DNA from: DATJOJ01 sp035507035
Lineage (GTDB): Bacteria; Acidobacteriota; Terriglobia; Terriglobales; Acidobacteriaceae
Direction of reading: 5' to 3'
Assembly (NCBI GenBank): GCA_035507035.1
Contig: DATJOJ010000060.1
Span: forward strand, 1-58,356
DNA length: 58,356 bases
Shown: positions 34,846 to 42,656 of the stretch, piece by piece
Position numbering within the stretch: position 1 is the first letter of the stretch
How the letters are laid out: each line of letters begins with the position of its first letter
Program-made: the position numbers and the translations under genes
The notes under the pieces: model-generated
Told to the model about the DNA's origin: nothing
The model's input: the letters and a program-made list of their open reading frames with translations, nothing else
Database searches by the model: none

Positions 34846-34875
34846 TTGGAAACTTGATGATTTTTGCTGTATAAA
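34846..34875 (+). promoter_or_regulatory. sigma-70-like promoter for gltA
   Basis: TTGGAA (34846-34851) and TATAAA (34870-34875) are separated by 18 bases. This leaves a leader of roughly 65 bases before the gltA ATG. Confidence 0.55.
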
Positions 34876-34948
34876 AGTGAGTTGAGACGTGCGCTGTTCC
34901 CTTCGGTGCCGCCCCAACCACAGATCTCCGGAAATTGAGCGAAAAACC

Positions 34949-36088
34949 ATGTCCAGCCTCACCACCGCACCAACCAAAGGTCTCGAGGGAGTCGTCGCCA
35001 CCACGTCCAGCATTTGTTATATCGATGGCGACCGCGGCGTCCTAGCCTACCGCGGCATCGATATCCACGAATTGGCCGACAAATCCAGCTTTGAAGAGAC
35101 CTGCTACTTGTTATGGTTCGGCCGGCTGCCTTCGCGCCCCGAGCTCAACCAGCTCCGTGATCGCCTTGCCGAAGAACGCAAGCTCGATGCCTCCATCTAC
35201 CACCGCATGAGCTTGGTTCCCAAGCACGCTTTGCCGATGGACGTCCTGCGCACCATGGTTTCCACGCTTTCCTTCTTCGATCCCGAAGAAAAAAGCAACG
35301 ACCGCGAAGCCAACCTTCATAAGGCAATTCGTCTGACTTCGCAGATCGCCATGCTCGTCGCGGCTTACGACCGTATTCGCAAAGGGAAACCAATCGTTGA
35401 GCCCGATCGCTCGCTCTCTCACTCGGCGAATTTTTTGTTGATGCTCAATGGCGAATATCCTTCCAAAACCGCTGAGCGTGCCCTCGATATCGCTCTTATA
35501 CTCCACGCCGATCACGAACTGAACGCCTCGACCTTCGCTGCCCGCGTCACCGCAGCCACTCTCTCTGACATGCATTCCGCCATCGTTTCTGCTATTGGCT
35601 GCCTGAAAGGCCCATTGCACGGCGGCGCCAACGAAGCTGTGTTTCACATTCTGCAAGCCATCGATTCCTCGGGCGCCGATCCGGTCGAATACATCAAAGG
35701 CATGTTAGCGCAGAAGAAGAAAGTTCCCGGCTTCGGCCATCGTGTTTATCACACCGAAGACCCGCGCGCTACTCACCTGCGCAGCATGTCGCGCGATCTC
35801 GGCACCTCTAGTGGTCAGCCCAAGTGGTTCCAGTACTCGCAGGCCATCGAGCAGTTCATCAAGTCTGACAAGAAGCTCAACGCCAACGTCGACTTCTATT
35901 CCGCTTCGACCTATCACACCCTCGGAATCGACGTCGACCTCTTCACCCCGGTCTTCGCCGTTTCCCGCATCAGCGGATGGACCGCCCACGTCATCGAGCA
36001 GCTAGACGACAACCGCCTGATCCGCCCCCGCGCCGACTATATCGGCCCCGCGTATCCGCAGCGTTACGCACCGATGGAACGAAGATGA
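34949..36088 (+). CDS. gltA: citrate synthase (possibly 2-methylcitrate synthase)
   Basis: This is a 379-residue protein starting MSSLTTAPTKGLEGVVATTS. CYIDGDRGVLAYRGIDIHELA, HADHELNASTFAARVTAATL, GPLHGGANEAV and PGFGHRVYHTEDPRATHLR hold the catalytic His residues, and FYSASTYHTLGIDVDLFTPVFA the Asp region. Length fits the dimeric type I-like enzyme of Gram-positive bacteria and archaea. This group also contains 2-methylcitrate synthases; no prp genes are adjacent. It catalyses oxaloacetate plus acetyl-CoA to citrate. It is preceded by a recognisable promoter with a palindrome. Confidence 0.93.
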   Translation: MSSLTTAPTKGLEGVVATTSSICYIDGDRGVLAYRGIDIHELADKSSFEETCYLLWFGRLPSRPELNQLRDRLAEERKLDASIYHRMSLVPKHALPMDVLRTMVSTLSFFDPEEKSNDREANLHKAIRLTSQIAMLVAAYDRIRKGKPIVEPDRSLSHSANFLLMLNGEYPSKTAERALDIALILHADHELNASTFAARVTAATLSDMHSAIVSAIGCLKGPLHGGANEAVFHILQAIDSSGADPVEYIKGMLAQKKKVPGFGHRVYHTEDPRATHLRSMSRDLGTSSGQPKWFQYSQAIEQFIKSDKKLNANVDFYSASTYHTLGIDVDLFTPVFAVSRISGWTAHVIEQLDDNRLIRPRADYIGPAYPQRYAPMERR

Positions 36089-36110
36089 GCTAGCCTCGGT
36101 ATAAGGGGCT

Positions 36111-36938
36111 ATGCGAACTTCGACTCGAACCATCCTCCTGGCTGCCGCGTTTGCATTTGCCATTTTGTGCGCAGTCGCGCAAAATCCCTCGTCCCCGGGC
36201 CCAACTCCCAAAGCGCATGTCTTGGTGCTTGGCACTTTTCACATGGCCAACCCTGGAAGAGACGTCTTCAATCTCCAAGTCGACGACATGAAGGCTCCCA
36301 AGCGCCAGGCCGAAATCGCCGCCTTCGTCGAGAACCTCAAAACATTTCGCCCTACAAAAATAGCTGTCGAAGCGCCGCTGGGCGATGACAAAACTAACCA
36401 GCATTACCGCGATTATCTGGCCGGTAAGTATGAATTAACCGCCAACGAAGTCGATCAGGTCGCGTTTCGCCTCGCGAAAGAAATGGGTCTTAAGCAGGTC
36501 TATCCCATCGACATCATGGGAGATTTTCCCTACGAAGCGGTTGCCGACTTTGCCAAGAAGAACGGCAAAGAACAACTGATGAACGACATCGTCTCCGTCG
36601 CGCCGCGGGAATTAGAAAAAGAATCAAACATCCTCAAGAACGGCACAGTCACCGATCTCTTCCTTCATATCAACGCCGAGGAGCAAGTCAGGGAAGGGAA
36701 TGCGCTTTACATGGGCATGGCGCGATTTGCCGGCAACGGAGAATATCCCGGCCCCGATCTCATGGCCGCATGGTATCGTCGCAACGCGCGTATCTTCGCC
36801 AATCTGCGCAACCTCATGGATTCGCCCGACGACCGCGTGCTGGTGATCTATGGGGCCGGCCATGCCTATTGGCTGCAGCGCAACGTGCTCGACTCCGATG
36901 ACCTCGCGCTGGAAAAGTTGGCCGATTACGTTCACTGA
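36111..36938 (+). CDS. secreted DUF5694 protein (TraB/ChaN-like)
   Basis: This is a 275-residue protein with a signal peptide ending CAVAQ-N. HVLVLGTFHMANPGRDVFNL, the KIAVEAP strand and the late VIYGAGHAYWLQRNV motif characterise DUF5694. That family resembles TraB/GumN and ChaN proteins, in which the His/Glu residues may bind a metal or haem. The function is unproven, and proteolysis has been proposed for relatives. It starts 22 bases after gltA, so it may be read from the same transcript. Confidence 0.88.
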   Translation: MRTSTRTILLAAAFAFAILCAVAQNPSSPGPTPKAHVLVLGTFHMANPGRDVFNLQVDDMKAPKRQAEIAAFVENLKTFRPTKIAVEAPLGDDKTNQHYRDYLAGKYELTANEVDQVAFRLAKEMGLKQVYPIDIMGDFPYEAVADFAKKNGKEQLMNDIVSVAPRELEKESNILKNGTVTDLFLHINAEEQVREGNALYMGMARFAGNGEYPGPDLMAAWYRRNARIFANLRNLMDSPDDRVLVIYGAGHAYWLQRNVLDSDDLALEKLADYVH

Positions 36939-37025
36939 GCACGAACGGTGATAACTTTTTTCGCGGTGGGCAGTCTCACCAGGAATAAGTTTGCAGTTCA
37001 TTTTCTTTACCTGGAGTGATGAACT

Positions 37026-37655
37026 ATGCGTTGGTGGATCGTCCGTTGTTTGCTGTTCGTGTCACTTGCCTGTCTGCCGCTGATGCAAGCTGCGGATTCA
37101 ACTTCCTCTACCGACGTCCCGACCTATACCGCAGACGGCAAAATGCTGTTCCCCACGAACTATCGATCGTGGGTCTTTCTGACCTCCGGCGTCGACATGA
37201 GCTATAGCCCAAACCCCATGAACATGGGCCACTCCGTCTTCGACAACGTTTTCGTCAACCCCGATTCCTATAAGGCTTTCCTGCAAACCGGAACCTGGCC
37301 CGACAAAACCATGCTGGTGCTCGAAGTCCGAAAAGCGGGCGACAAAGCATCGATCAACAAGAGTGGCCACTTCCAGACTCCCGAACTCATGGGCCGCGAA
37401 GTCCACGTCCGCGACGATACCCGCTTCGAAGGCAAGTGGGCCTTTTTCGGCTTCGATACCGACGAGCCTTCCAAGATGGTTCCCAAGGAAGCCGCTTGCT
37501 ACTCCTGCCATCAGGCGCACGCCGCCGTAGACACAACATTCGTGCAGTTCTATCCCACGTTGATCGGACTCGCTAAAGACAAAGGCACGCTCAGCGCTAA
37601 CTATTTGAATGACGAGAAAGCGCTGGCCTCAGGACAAAAAGAAGGGAAGAAGTAA
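37026..37655 (+). CDS. cytochrome P460 family c-type haem protein
   Basis: This is a 209-residue protein with a signal peptide (LLFVSLACLPLMQA). FPTNYRSWVFLTSG, the GHSVFDNVFVNPDSYKAF block and the haem-binding motif CYSCH (158-162), followed by QAHAAVDTTFVQFYPTL, match cytochrome P460. Family members oxidise hydroxylamine or NO in nitrifiers and methanotrophs; others have a plain c-haem of unknown role. CTGGAGTG lies before the ATG. No nitrogen-oxide genes are nearby, so detoxification of NO or hydroxylamine is only a possibility. Confidence 0.9.
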   Translation: MRWWIVRCLLFVSLACLPLMQAADSTSSTDVPTYTADGKMLFPTNYRSWVFLTSGVDMSYSPNPMNMGHSVFDNVFVNPDSYKAFLQTGTWPDKTMLVLEVRKAGDKASINKSGHFQTPELMGREVHVRDDTRFEGKWAFFGFDTDEPSKMVPKEAACYSCHQAHAAVDTTFVQFYPTLIGLAKDKGTLSANYLNDEKALASGQKEGKK

Positions 37656-37682
37656 CGCAGTTCGCCGTTATTCCGAGAATCC

Positions 37683-38003
37683 TTAACGGGCACGTCGATT
37701 TCGAAGTAGGCTGACGATGGCGGCCGATGGAATAGCTCCGGCTAGAAACCACGCGATAATGAACAGAAACTGCCAATTGCGGTATTCGGATTTTATGAGC
37801 GCCCTCTCGTATTCAGAGCCATGCGCGAACCAGACCGGAGCCCAGTAAAGGCAATACGCAAGACCGAACGGCACAACCACAACCCAGACCTCGCGCAGAT
37901 TCTTTGGTCCGACGACATATAACAACCAAACGATGCCCGCTGAAACGATGGCTATTAGAAAGGCCCCCGAGGTTAGGGACAATGATTCGATCGAGGCCAC
38001 CAT
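37683..38003 (-). CDS. small integral membrane hypothetical protein
   Basis: This protein has about 106 residues from the ATG giving MVASIESLSLTSG; a GTG five codons earlier is also possible. Three hydrophobic segments occur: residues near 10-32, 45-60 and 82-100 (LFIIAWFLAGAIPSAAIVSLL). The C-terminus is NRRAR. No family is recognised. It is convergent with the P460 gene and separated from the next minus-strand gene by about 190 bases without features. Confidence 0.65.
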   Translation of the reverse strand: MVASIESLSLTSGAFLIAIVSAGIVWLLYVVGPKNLREVWVVVVPFGLAYCLYWAPVWFAHGSEYERALIKSEYRNWQFLFIIAWFLAGAIPSAAIVSLLRNRRAR

Positions 38004-38195
38004 TCGCTGTCCAGCCACACCGTGAATCTCAAACTAACACACCGTTCACTGCTGAGAAGAAGCGATGTCAGAAGCTGCGCCGTCTTTTCGTCGTGGCAAG
38101 GGGTTCTGAGTGTTAAGGCGATTTTTCGCCAGTTGACAGCGAGGACCGTGGACGCCGCAATACGCCCAGATTCTTGTCACGAGCCAGAAGCAGAC

Positions 38196-38831
38196 CTAGT
38201 AGAGCTTGGGAATGATGCCCGACTGTCGTAGGGTCGCGGCGTATTCGTCAACGGCTGCATTGTGTATCTTCACTGCGTCGTTCAGACTTGTCTCGAAACG
38301 GCCTTTCGACAACGCTTCTTGTAAACGTCCCAGTCGAGACCGTAGAACGGGCTCAAAAGTTTCCAGAGTGTAATTTCCGGCTTCCCGCTTGGACACATCC
38401 CACTGACCGATGCCGTCAGCGACCAACTGAAAGTCTTCCCAATCATTCGGAGCGAAAGCAGAAGCAACTCTGACTGAGAAATCCCCGCGCCCTCGCACAA
38501 ACCTTAAGCGTAGGTTCTCGACGGACACGGTGACGTAGGCGCCATCGAAGCTGGGCGGGAAAGGAACTCCCTCGTTCGGAATGACCTTCGCGCCGTGCTC
38601 CGAGAACAAGAACGCCAGATATGTATGGACATCTTCGGCAAAACGCTGCTCATTCTGTCTCGCGATACGCCTGTCGAGCCAGCCGAAACATAGCTGATAG
38701 AGATTGCCAAAGACAAAGCCGAGCACCAGTAAAGGCGGGCGCAAAATGGCAATAACGATTCGAGGCCATAGGGTTGGCGAAGGCGGATTGTTGAGCGGAA
38801 CTAGAAGGTTCCTTTTCTTCTCAATGCGCAT
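38196..38831 (-). CDS. hypothetical protein with one membrane helix (211 aa)
   Basis: Basic N-terminus MRIEKKRNLLV is followed by a hydrophobic helix (about 22-46, RIVIAILRPPLLVLGFVFGNLYQ) and a soluble cytoplasmic or periplasmic region of about 160 residues with alternating strands and helices (VTVSVENLRLRFVRGRGDFSV). No known domain is recognised. Composition is normal for the window. Function cannot be inferred, and its immediate neighbours are unrelated. Confidence 0.7.
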   Translation of the reverse strand: MRIEKKRNLLVPLNNPPSPTLWPRIVIAILRPPLLVLGFVFGNLYQLCFGWLDRRIARQNEQRFAEDVHTYLAFLFSEHGAKVIPNEGVPFPPSFDGAYVTVSVENLRLRFVRGRGDFSVRVASAFAPNDWEDFQLVADGIGQWDVSKREAGNYTLETFEPVLRSRLGRLQEALSKGRFETSLNDAVKIHNAAVDEYAATLRQSGIIPKLY

Positions 38832-38934
38832 GGCGGCTACCGGCAGTACGAATCATCCGCGGTCAATGATCCCACGATGGATGATACCTGTCGAGGACAT
38901 GCGATACGCTCAAAACCGGACGCACCGATTCGGC

Positions 38935-39648
38935 TCACTTCAGCGTCACATCAAAACTGATCTGACTCAGAATCGCTCTCGCTTCCGCCGCCGGATCCTC
39001 CGCATCCGTGATCGGCCTGCCCACCACGATATGCGTCGCACCCGCCGCAATCGCTTCCGCCGGCGTCACCACGCGTGCCTGATCTCCATGCGCCGCGCCT
39101 GCCGGACGAACCCCCGGCGTCACGATCGCGAAATCGCCCGCCAGTTGTCCCCGCAGAAAGCCCGCCTCGCGCGCCGACGCCACTACCCCGTGGCAGCCAT
39201 TCGCCAACGCCAGCGCTGCCAGCCGCAGCACCTGACCCTGCACATGCCCATGCACGCCGAGCTTCTCCATGTCGCGGTCATCCAGGCTGGTCAGTACCGT
39301 TACAGCCAGCACCATCAAACCCGGGTTTCCCGCAGCCGCATCGCTCGCAGCTCGCAGCATCTTCCCGCCGCCCGACGCATGCACCGTCAACATGCTTACG
39401 TCCAGCGCCGCCGCTTCACGCACCGCTGCGCCGACCGTGTTCGGAATGTCGTGATATTTCAGATCAAGGAAGACCTTGCGTCCCGAGGCCACCAACTCCC
39501 GCACTACGCGCGGACCCTCGGCCGTGTAGAGCTGCATCCCGACCTTGTAGCAAAAGGCCGAGTCGCCCACGGCCGCTACTATCTTTTGCGCGGCGGCCGC
39601 GGACGAAACATCCAAAGCAACGATCAGGCACTGGCGTGGATCGTGCAC
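38935..39648 (-). CDS. pyrF: orotidine 5'-phosphate decarboxylase
   Basis: This is a 237-residue protein with a GTG start. LIVALDVSS, KVGMQLYTAEGP and the catalytic KVFLDLKYHDIPNTV (Asp-x-Lys-x-x-Asp) are present, as are VTPGVRP and the phosphate-binding VVGRPITDAEDP. It catalyses the last step of UMP synthesis, OMP to UMP plus CO2, as a cytoplasmic dimer. It is 26 bases from the rlpA-like gene on the same strand. Confidence 0.96.
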   Translation of the reverse strand: MHDPRQCLIVALDVSSAAAAQKIVAAVGDSAFCYKVGMQLYTAEGPRVVRELVASGRKVFLDLKYHDIPNTVGAAVREAAALDVSMLTVHASGGGKMLRAASDAAAGNPGLMVLAVTVLTSLDDRDMEKLGVHGHVQGQVLRLAALALANGCHGVVASAREAGFLRGQLAGDFAIVTPGVRPAGAAHGDQARVVTPAEAIAAGATHIVVGRPITDAEDPAAEARAILSQISFDVTLK

Positions 39649-39673
39649 TCTGAAAGTTTAAAGCCTTTTGTAG

Positions 39674-40183
39674 CTAGAACGCTACTGGACGAAGCATGGC
39701 GACTTCTTGTGGCTGGTTGTCATGTGGCTTGGCGATGTCCAGACGGACCCGCTGCAAACCCTTGTCCTTAAAGTGCAGCGCTTGAGCGGCGCCAAAAGAC
39801 AAGTCGATGATGCGGCCCGGAACGATTGGACCACGATCGTTGATCCGTACATAGACCCGTCGGCCATTATGCAGGTTGGTCACCCGCACCCAGGTCCCTA
39901 ACGGCAGGCTTGGATGCGCCGCCGTGAAGTCATACATATTGTATGGCTCCCCGCTGGCGGTTTCCCGGCCGTCGAAGTCCTCTCCGTACCAGGACGCTGT
40001 TCCCACCTGGTAGGGCTTATGTGATTTGGTTTGGATTTGGGATCCTGTCTTGGATCCGTCCGCGATCTGTCTAGGTACGGCTGCTTGGGTGTCTTTAGAC
40101 CCTGAGCTGTTTGGCCCCTGAGCCGCTCCCAGGCTGACAACGCATAGTACCGTCATCAGTCCATGAGCAATTTGCTTTCGCAT
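39674..40183 (-). CDS. rlpA: RlpA-like septal lytic transglycosylase
   Basis: This is a 169-residue secreted protein. The ATG is preceded by GGGAGGTGA. The signal peptide is followed by a low-complexity linker, then the double-psi beta-barrel domain: VGTASWYGEDFDGRETASGE, FTAAHPSLPLGTWVRVTNL and VRINDRGPIVPGRIIDLS. RlpA cleaves peptidoglycan strands lacking stem peptides at the septum. There is no SPOR domain, so this is the short form. It may share a transcript with pyrF. Confidence 0.92.
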   Translation of the reverse strand: MRKQIAHGLMTVLCVVSLGAAQGPNSSGSKDTQAAVPRQIADGSKTGSQIQTKSHKPYQVGTASWYGEDFDGRETASGEPYNMYDFTAAHPSLPLGTWVRVTNLHNGRRVYVRINDRGPIVPGRIIDLSFGAAQALHFKDKGLQRVRLDIAKPHDNQPQEVAMLRPVAF

Positions 40184-40573
40184 TCAGTCACCTCCCATCT
40201 CTAAGTCGTCCTCCCCGTCTTTGCTGGATCCTGCAGCAACGATTTCAAGATGCTAAAGGTCCACGTCCACTCTGTCAATGCCGTTCCCGGGGTAGAAGTG
40301 TTACCAGCTAGTTATGGATATCTTACGTAACCTACTGTACGACTTGATACAGTGTAGCTATCTTCATACATAAGATATACTTACATGTTTACAAATTAAT
40401 AAATGGCCCGCCGGTTGTATTATCGGAAATATTTACTCGCGCTATTGTCTTTAAAGACTTACCGCAGAATGCATTTTCAATGGTTTAAAGATCGGCTTGT
40501 GCCGATGATTTAAGGCAAGAGCAAGCGCGCGGCCACTATTTTGTCCGCGCTCTGCTTTTCGATAGATTTAAGT
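40184..40573. other. AT-rich intergenic region with three inverted repeats
   Basis: There is no protein-coding frame of note. The stretch 40290-40460 is far richer in A/T than the rest of the window. It contains the 12-base palindrome GTCTTTAAAGAC (40447-40458), the hairpin ATCGGC-TTGT-GCCGAT (40491-40506), and a GC-rich hairpin (about 40521-40555, core AGCGCG/CGCGCT) followed by TTTTC, like a terminator. All lie before thiD. This could be an untranslated RNA with its own terminator, a leader attenuator or a foreign remnant. I see no TPP riboswitch motif. Confidence 0.45.
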
Positions 40574-41422
40574 ATGGCCGTCTCGCCACCTGTCGTGCTC
40601 ACCATCGCCGGGTTCGATCCCTCTTCCGGAGCCGGTGCTACCGCCGACATCAAGACCATTGCCGCCCACGGCTGCTACGGTGTTTCCTGTATCACCGCCC
40701 TGACCGTGCAGTCGACCTCCGGCGTCCGTCGCGTCCAGCCTGTCGATCCGGACCTGGTTACTGAAACCCTCGATGAACTGGTTTCCGACGTCGATATAGC
40801 GGCTGTTCACATCGGCATGTTAGGTGACGTAAAGGTCGTTCGTGCCGTGGCGGAATTTCTGGCCAAAAGTAAGCTGCCTAATGTCGTCCTCGACCCGATC
40901 CTCAAAAGTACCTCGGGAGCCGATTTGCTCAACGCCGCTGGTGCACGGCTTCTCGAAGAGAAGCTGATCCCGCTCGCCACAGTTCTTACGCCCAATGTCG
41001 ACGAAGCTGCAGTTCTGACAGGGCTCGCTGTCACCAATCCCGACCAGATGCGCGCCGCCGCCATGAAACTTCACGAACGGGGTGCCGCAGCCGTCGTCAT
41101 CACCGGCGGCCACCTCGACAAGGCTATCGACTTTCTCAGCTTCACCAGCAAAACCGGCGTTGAGCAGGAGATATTCAAGTCGGTTCGCCTGCGGTCGAAT
41201 TCCACCCACGGCACCGGTTGCGCCTTTGCCACTTCGATTGCTTGTCATTTGGCTCTCAGCCGCGGCCTGCCCGAAGCCGTGCTCCTGGCCAAAGCCTACG
41301 TCGCCGCCGCCATCAGCAAAGCCCACCCGCTTGGAAAAGGCACCGGTCCGGTCCATCACCTCTATCGCATGACCCAGCAACGCCGGCCTTCGGGCGGAGT
41401 CGAACCTGAAAGTGTGCATTAG
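40574..41422 (+). CDS. thiD: hydroxymethylpyrimidine (phosphate) kinase
   Basis: This is a 282-residue ribokinase-fold protein. TIAGFDPSSGAGATADIKTI at the start, VLDPILKSTSGADLL, LTPNVDEAAVLTG and the anion-hole motif STHGTGCAFATSIACHLA with the catalytic Cys are all present. ThiD phosphorylates HMP and HMP-P in thiamine biosynthesis. The ATG at 40574 aligns with family N-termini; the frame opens earlier inside the hairpin region. No other thi gene is adjacent. Confidence 0.95.
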   Translation: MAVSPPVVLTIAGFDPSSGAGATADIKTIAAHGCYGVSCITALTVQSTSGVRRVQPVDPDLVTETLDELVSDVDIAAVHIGMLGDVKVVRAVAEFLAKSKLPNVVLDPILKSTSGADLLNAAGARLLEEKLIPLATVLTPNVDEAAVLTGLAVTNPDQMRAAAMKLHERGAAAVVITGGHLDKAIDFLSFTSKTGVEQEIFKSVRLRSNSTHGTGCAFATSIACHLALSRGLPEAVLLAKAYVAAAISKAHPLGKGTGPVHHLYRMTQQRRPSGGVEPESVH

Positions 41423-41442
41423 AAGCGCGTGTGGTTATGTAT

Positions 41443-41458
41443 TACCACATATGTGGTA
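41443..41458. promoter_or_regulatory. 16-base palindromic operator before MNT-HEPN pair
   Basis: TACCACATATGTGGTA is a perfect palindrome 12 bases before the ATG of the antitoxin-like gene. A further half site GTGGT at 41431-41435 pairs with ACCAC. The palindrome overlaps TATATT/TATTAAT, which can serve as -10 element. The transcript would therefore be nearly leaderless and autorepressible by the HTH domain. Confidence 0.7.
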
Positions 41459-41470
41459 TATTAATACTAC

Positions 41471-42064
41471 ATGCTGAACCTTCGATCCCATTTGCGTCAG
41501 AAGCTGCTGGCCTACTATTTCACCAATCCCACGGCCCGCCACCATCTGCGGGAGTTGGCGGAACAGCTGGACCTCGACCCGTCCAACCTGTCAAAGGAGT
41601 TGCGGCGACTGGAGCGCGCGGGGCTATTTCAGTCGGAAGTAAGCGGTCGCCAAAAATATTTCCAGCTCAATCACCATTACCCGCTATTTAAGGAAGTACG
41701 CAACATTGTTACGAAGACCATCGGCGCGGGGCCGCTCATTGCCGAGGCTCTTAAGGAGATCCAAGGAATAAGCGAGGCCTATCTATACGGTTCCTTCGCC
41801 CACAATCAACAGGACGAGGCCAGCGACATCGATCTACTCGTAATTGGCGCTCCCCGCCAGGAAGCCTTGGCGCAAGCCGTGCAGCAGCTCGAACGGCGAC
41901 TAGGCCGTGAGATCAACTACACCGTGTTTACGCCCAAAGAGTTCGCCTCGCGGCGCGCCCGCAAAGACACTTTTGTGGAAGGTGTCTGGCACAATAAGCT
42001 TATTTCGCTCCTGGGATCGAATGAAGAAGCTGCGGCCACAAATCGTGGATTGGGCGCAGATTGA
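41471..42064 (+). CDS. MNT-type nucleotidyltransferase antitoxin with N-terminal HTH
   Basis: This is a 197-residue protein. Residues 1-75 form a winged helix (LAYYFTNPTARHHLRELAEQ, then LDPSNLSKELRRLERAGLF). Residues 100-190 are a minimal nucleotidyltransferase with Gly107-Ser108, ten residues, then Asp119-x-Asp121, an exact GSX10DXD motif. MntA antitoxins of this class AMPylate a Tyr of the partner HEPN toxin. The HTH fusion suggests direct autoregulation at the palindrome just upstream. The gene overlaps the HEPN gene by 44 bases. Confidence 0.88.
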   Translation: MLNLRSHLRQKLLAYYFTNPTARHHLRELAEQLDLDPSNLSKELRRLERAGLFQSEVSGRQKYFQLNHHYPLFKEVRNIVTKTIGAGPLIAEALKEIQGISEAYLYGSFAHNQQDEASDIDLLVIGAPRQEALAQAVQQLERRLGREINYTVFTPKEFASRRARKDTFVEGVWHNKLISLLGSNEEAAATNRGLGAD

Positions 42065-42434
42065 GCGCTTCCTGGGAAGCGCGGATAAGAAACTCGGAGC
42101 GGCACGCAAGATCCTTGCCTTCGATGAGGAAGCTTGTCTGCAGCAGGCTTATGAAGCCATGCTCAAGGCTTCTCTTGGATTCATGTTCAGCCACGGATTT
42201 CGTGCGAGAAGCCAGCCTGGGCACCACATCGCAATCATCGAGTTTGTTCAGTCCCATCTCGAAAAAAAGCATGCAGGTTTGCTGGTTGTCTTTGACCGTC
42301 TCCGGCGGAAGCGCAATCTCGCGCTCTACGAAGATACCGGATTTGTTTCCCACCACGATGCCGAACAAGCTCTAGCTTCGGCGGCTGAGTACCTAAAGGT
42401 GATTCGCGCGGATATTGCCAGTCGACGACCGTAG
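42021..42434 (+). CDS. HEPN-domain protein, probable toxin
   Basis: This is a 137-residue all-helical protein whose start (MKKLRPQIVDWAQIERF) lies inside the MNT gene, in another frame. QQAYEAMLKASLGFMFSHGF and the charged motif LRRKRNLALYEDTGF (about 94-108) mark a HEPN fold. In ribonuclease HEPN toxins the motif is RX4-6H; here Arg-Asn is followed by Tyr103 and no His, the R..RN...Y variant found in many MNT-paired members. Tyr103 would be the natural AMPylation target. Activity against RNA is therefore likely but not certain. Confidence 0.85.
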   Translation: MKKLRPQIVDWAQIERFLGSADKKLGAARKILAFDEEACLQQAYEAMLKASLGFMFSHGFRARSQPGHHIAIIEFVQSHLEKKHAGLLVVFDRLRRKRNLALYEDTGFVSHHDAEQALASAAEYLKVIRADIASRRP

Positions 42435-42457
42435 AAACCTTGGTTGCCGTAATATGA

Positions 42458-42536
42458 TTTTGGGTGGCGCAGCGCCTTGGCGCTGCGATAGGAAGCTTCA
42501 CTTTTCGATCACACGCTTTAGCGCCTGAGGACCCCT
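42458..42536. repeat. two-hairpin intergenic repeat, copy 1
   Basis: It starts TTTTGGGTGGCGCAGCGC, forms hairpin GCAGCGCC-TT-GGCGCTGC (42469-42486), and ends near ACGCTTTAGCGCCTGAGGAC. A second copy of equal length with the same ends lies at 44823-44901. The paired-hairpin layout recalls REP/BIME elements. Confidence 0.7.
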
Positions 42537-42656
42537 CGGCTCGACCTCACAAGTCACAAACGATTACCGCTTCCCACCCAACCCAGACGCTGATATGCTG
42601 TTTGCCCAGAGTCAGCCTCGCCGCTCCCCCGGCTTGCTCGAACCCGGACTTATTGC

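Noticed and set aside
38704..39771. Open frame of 355 codons opposite pyrF
   Set aside because: Covers pyrF, which is certain; antisense translation is Arg/His-rich without domain.
40184..40573. TPP riboswitch before thiD
   Set aside because: No CTGAGA or ACCTGA-type motif and no fitting helices were found, although inverted repeats exist.
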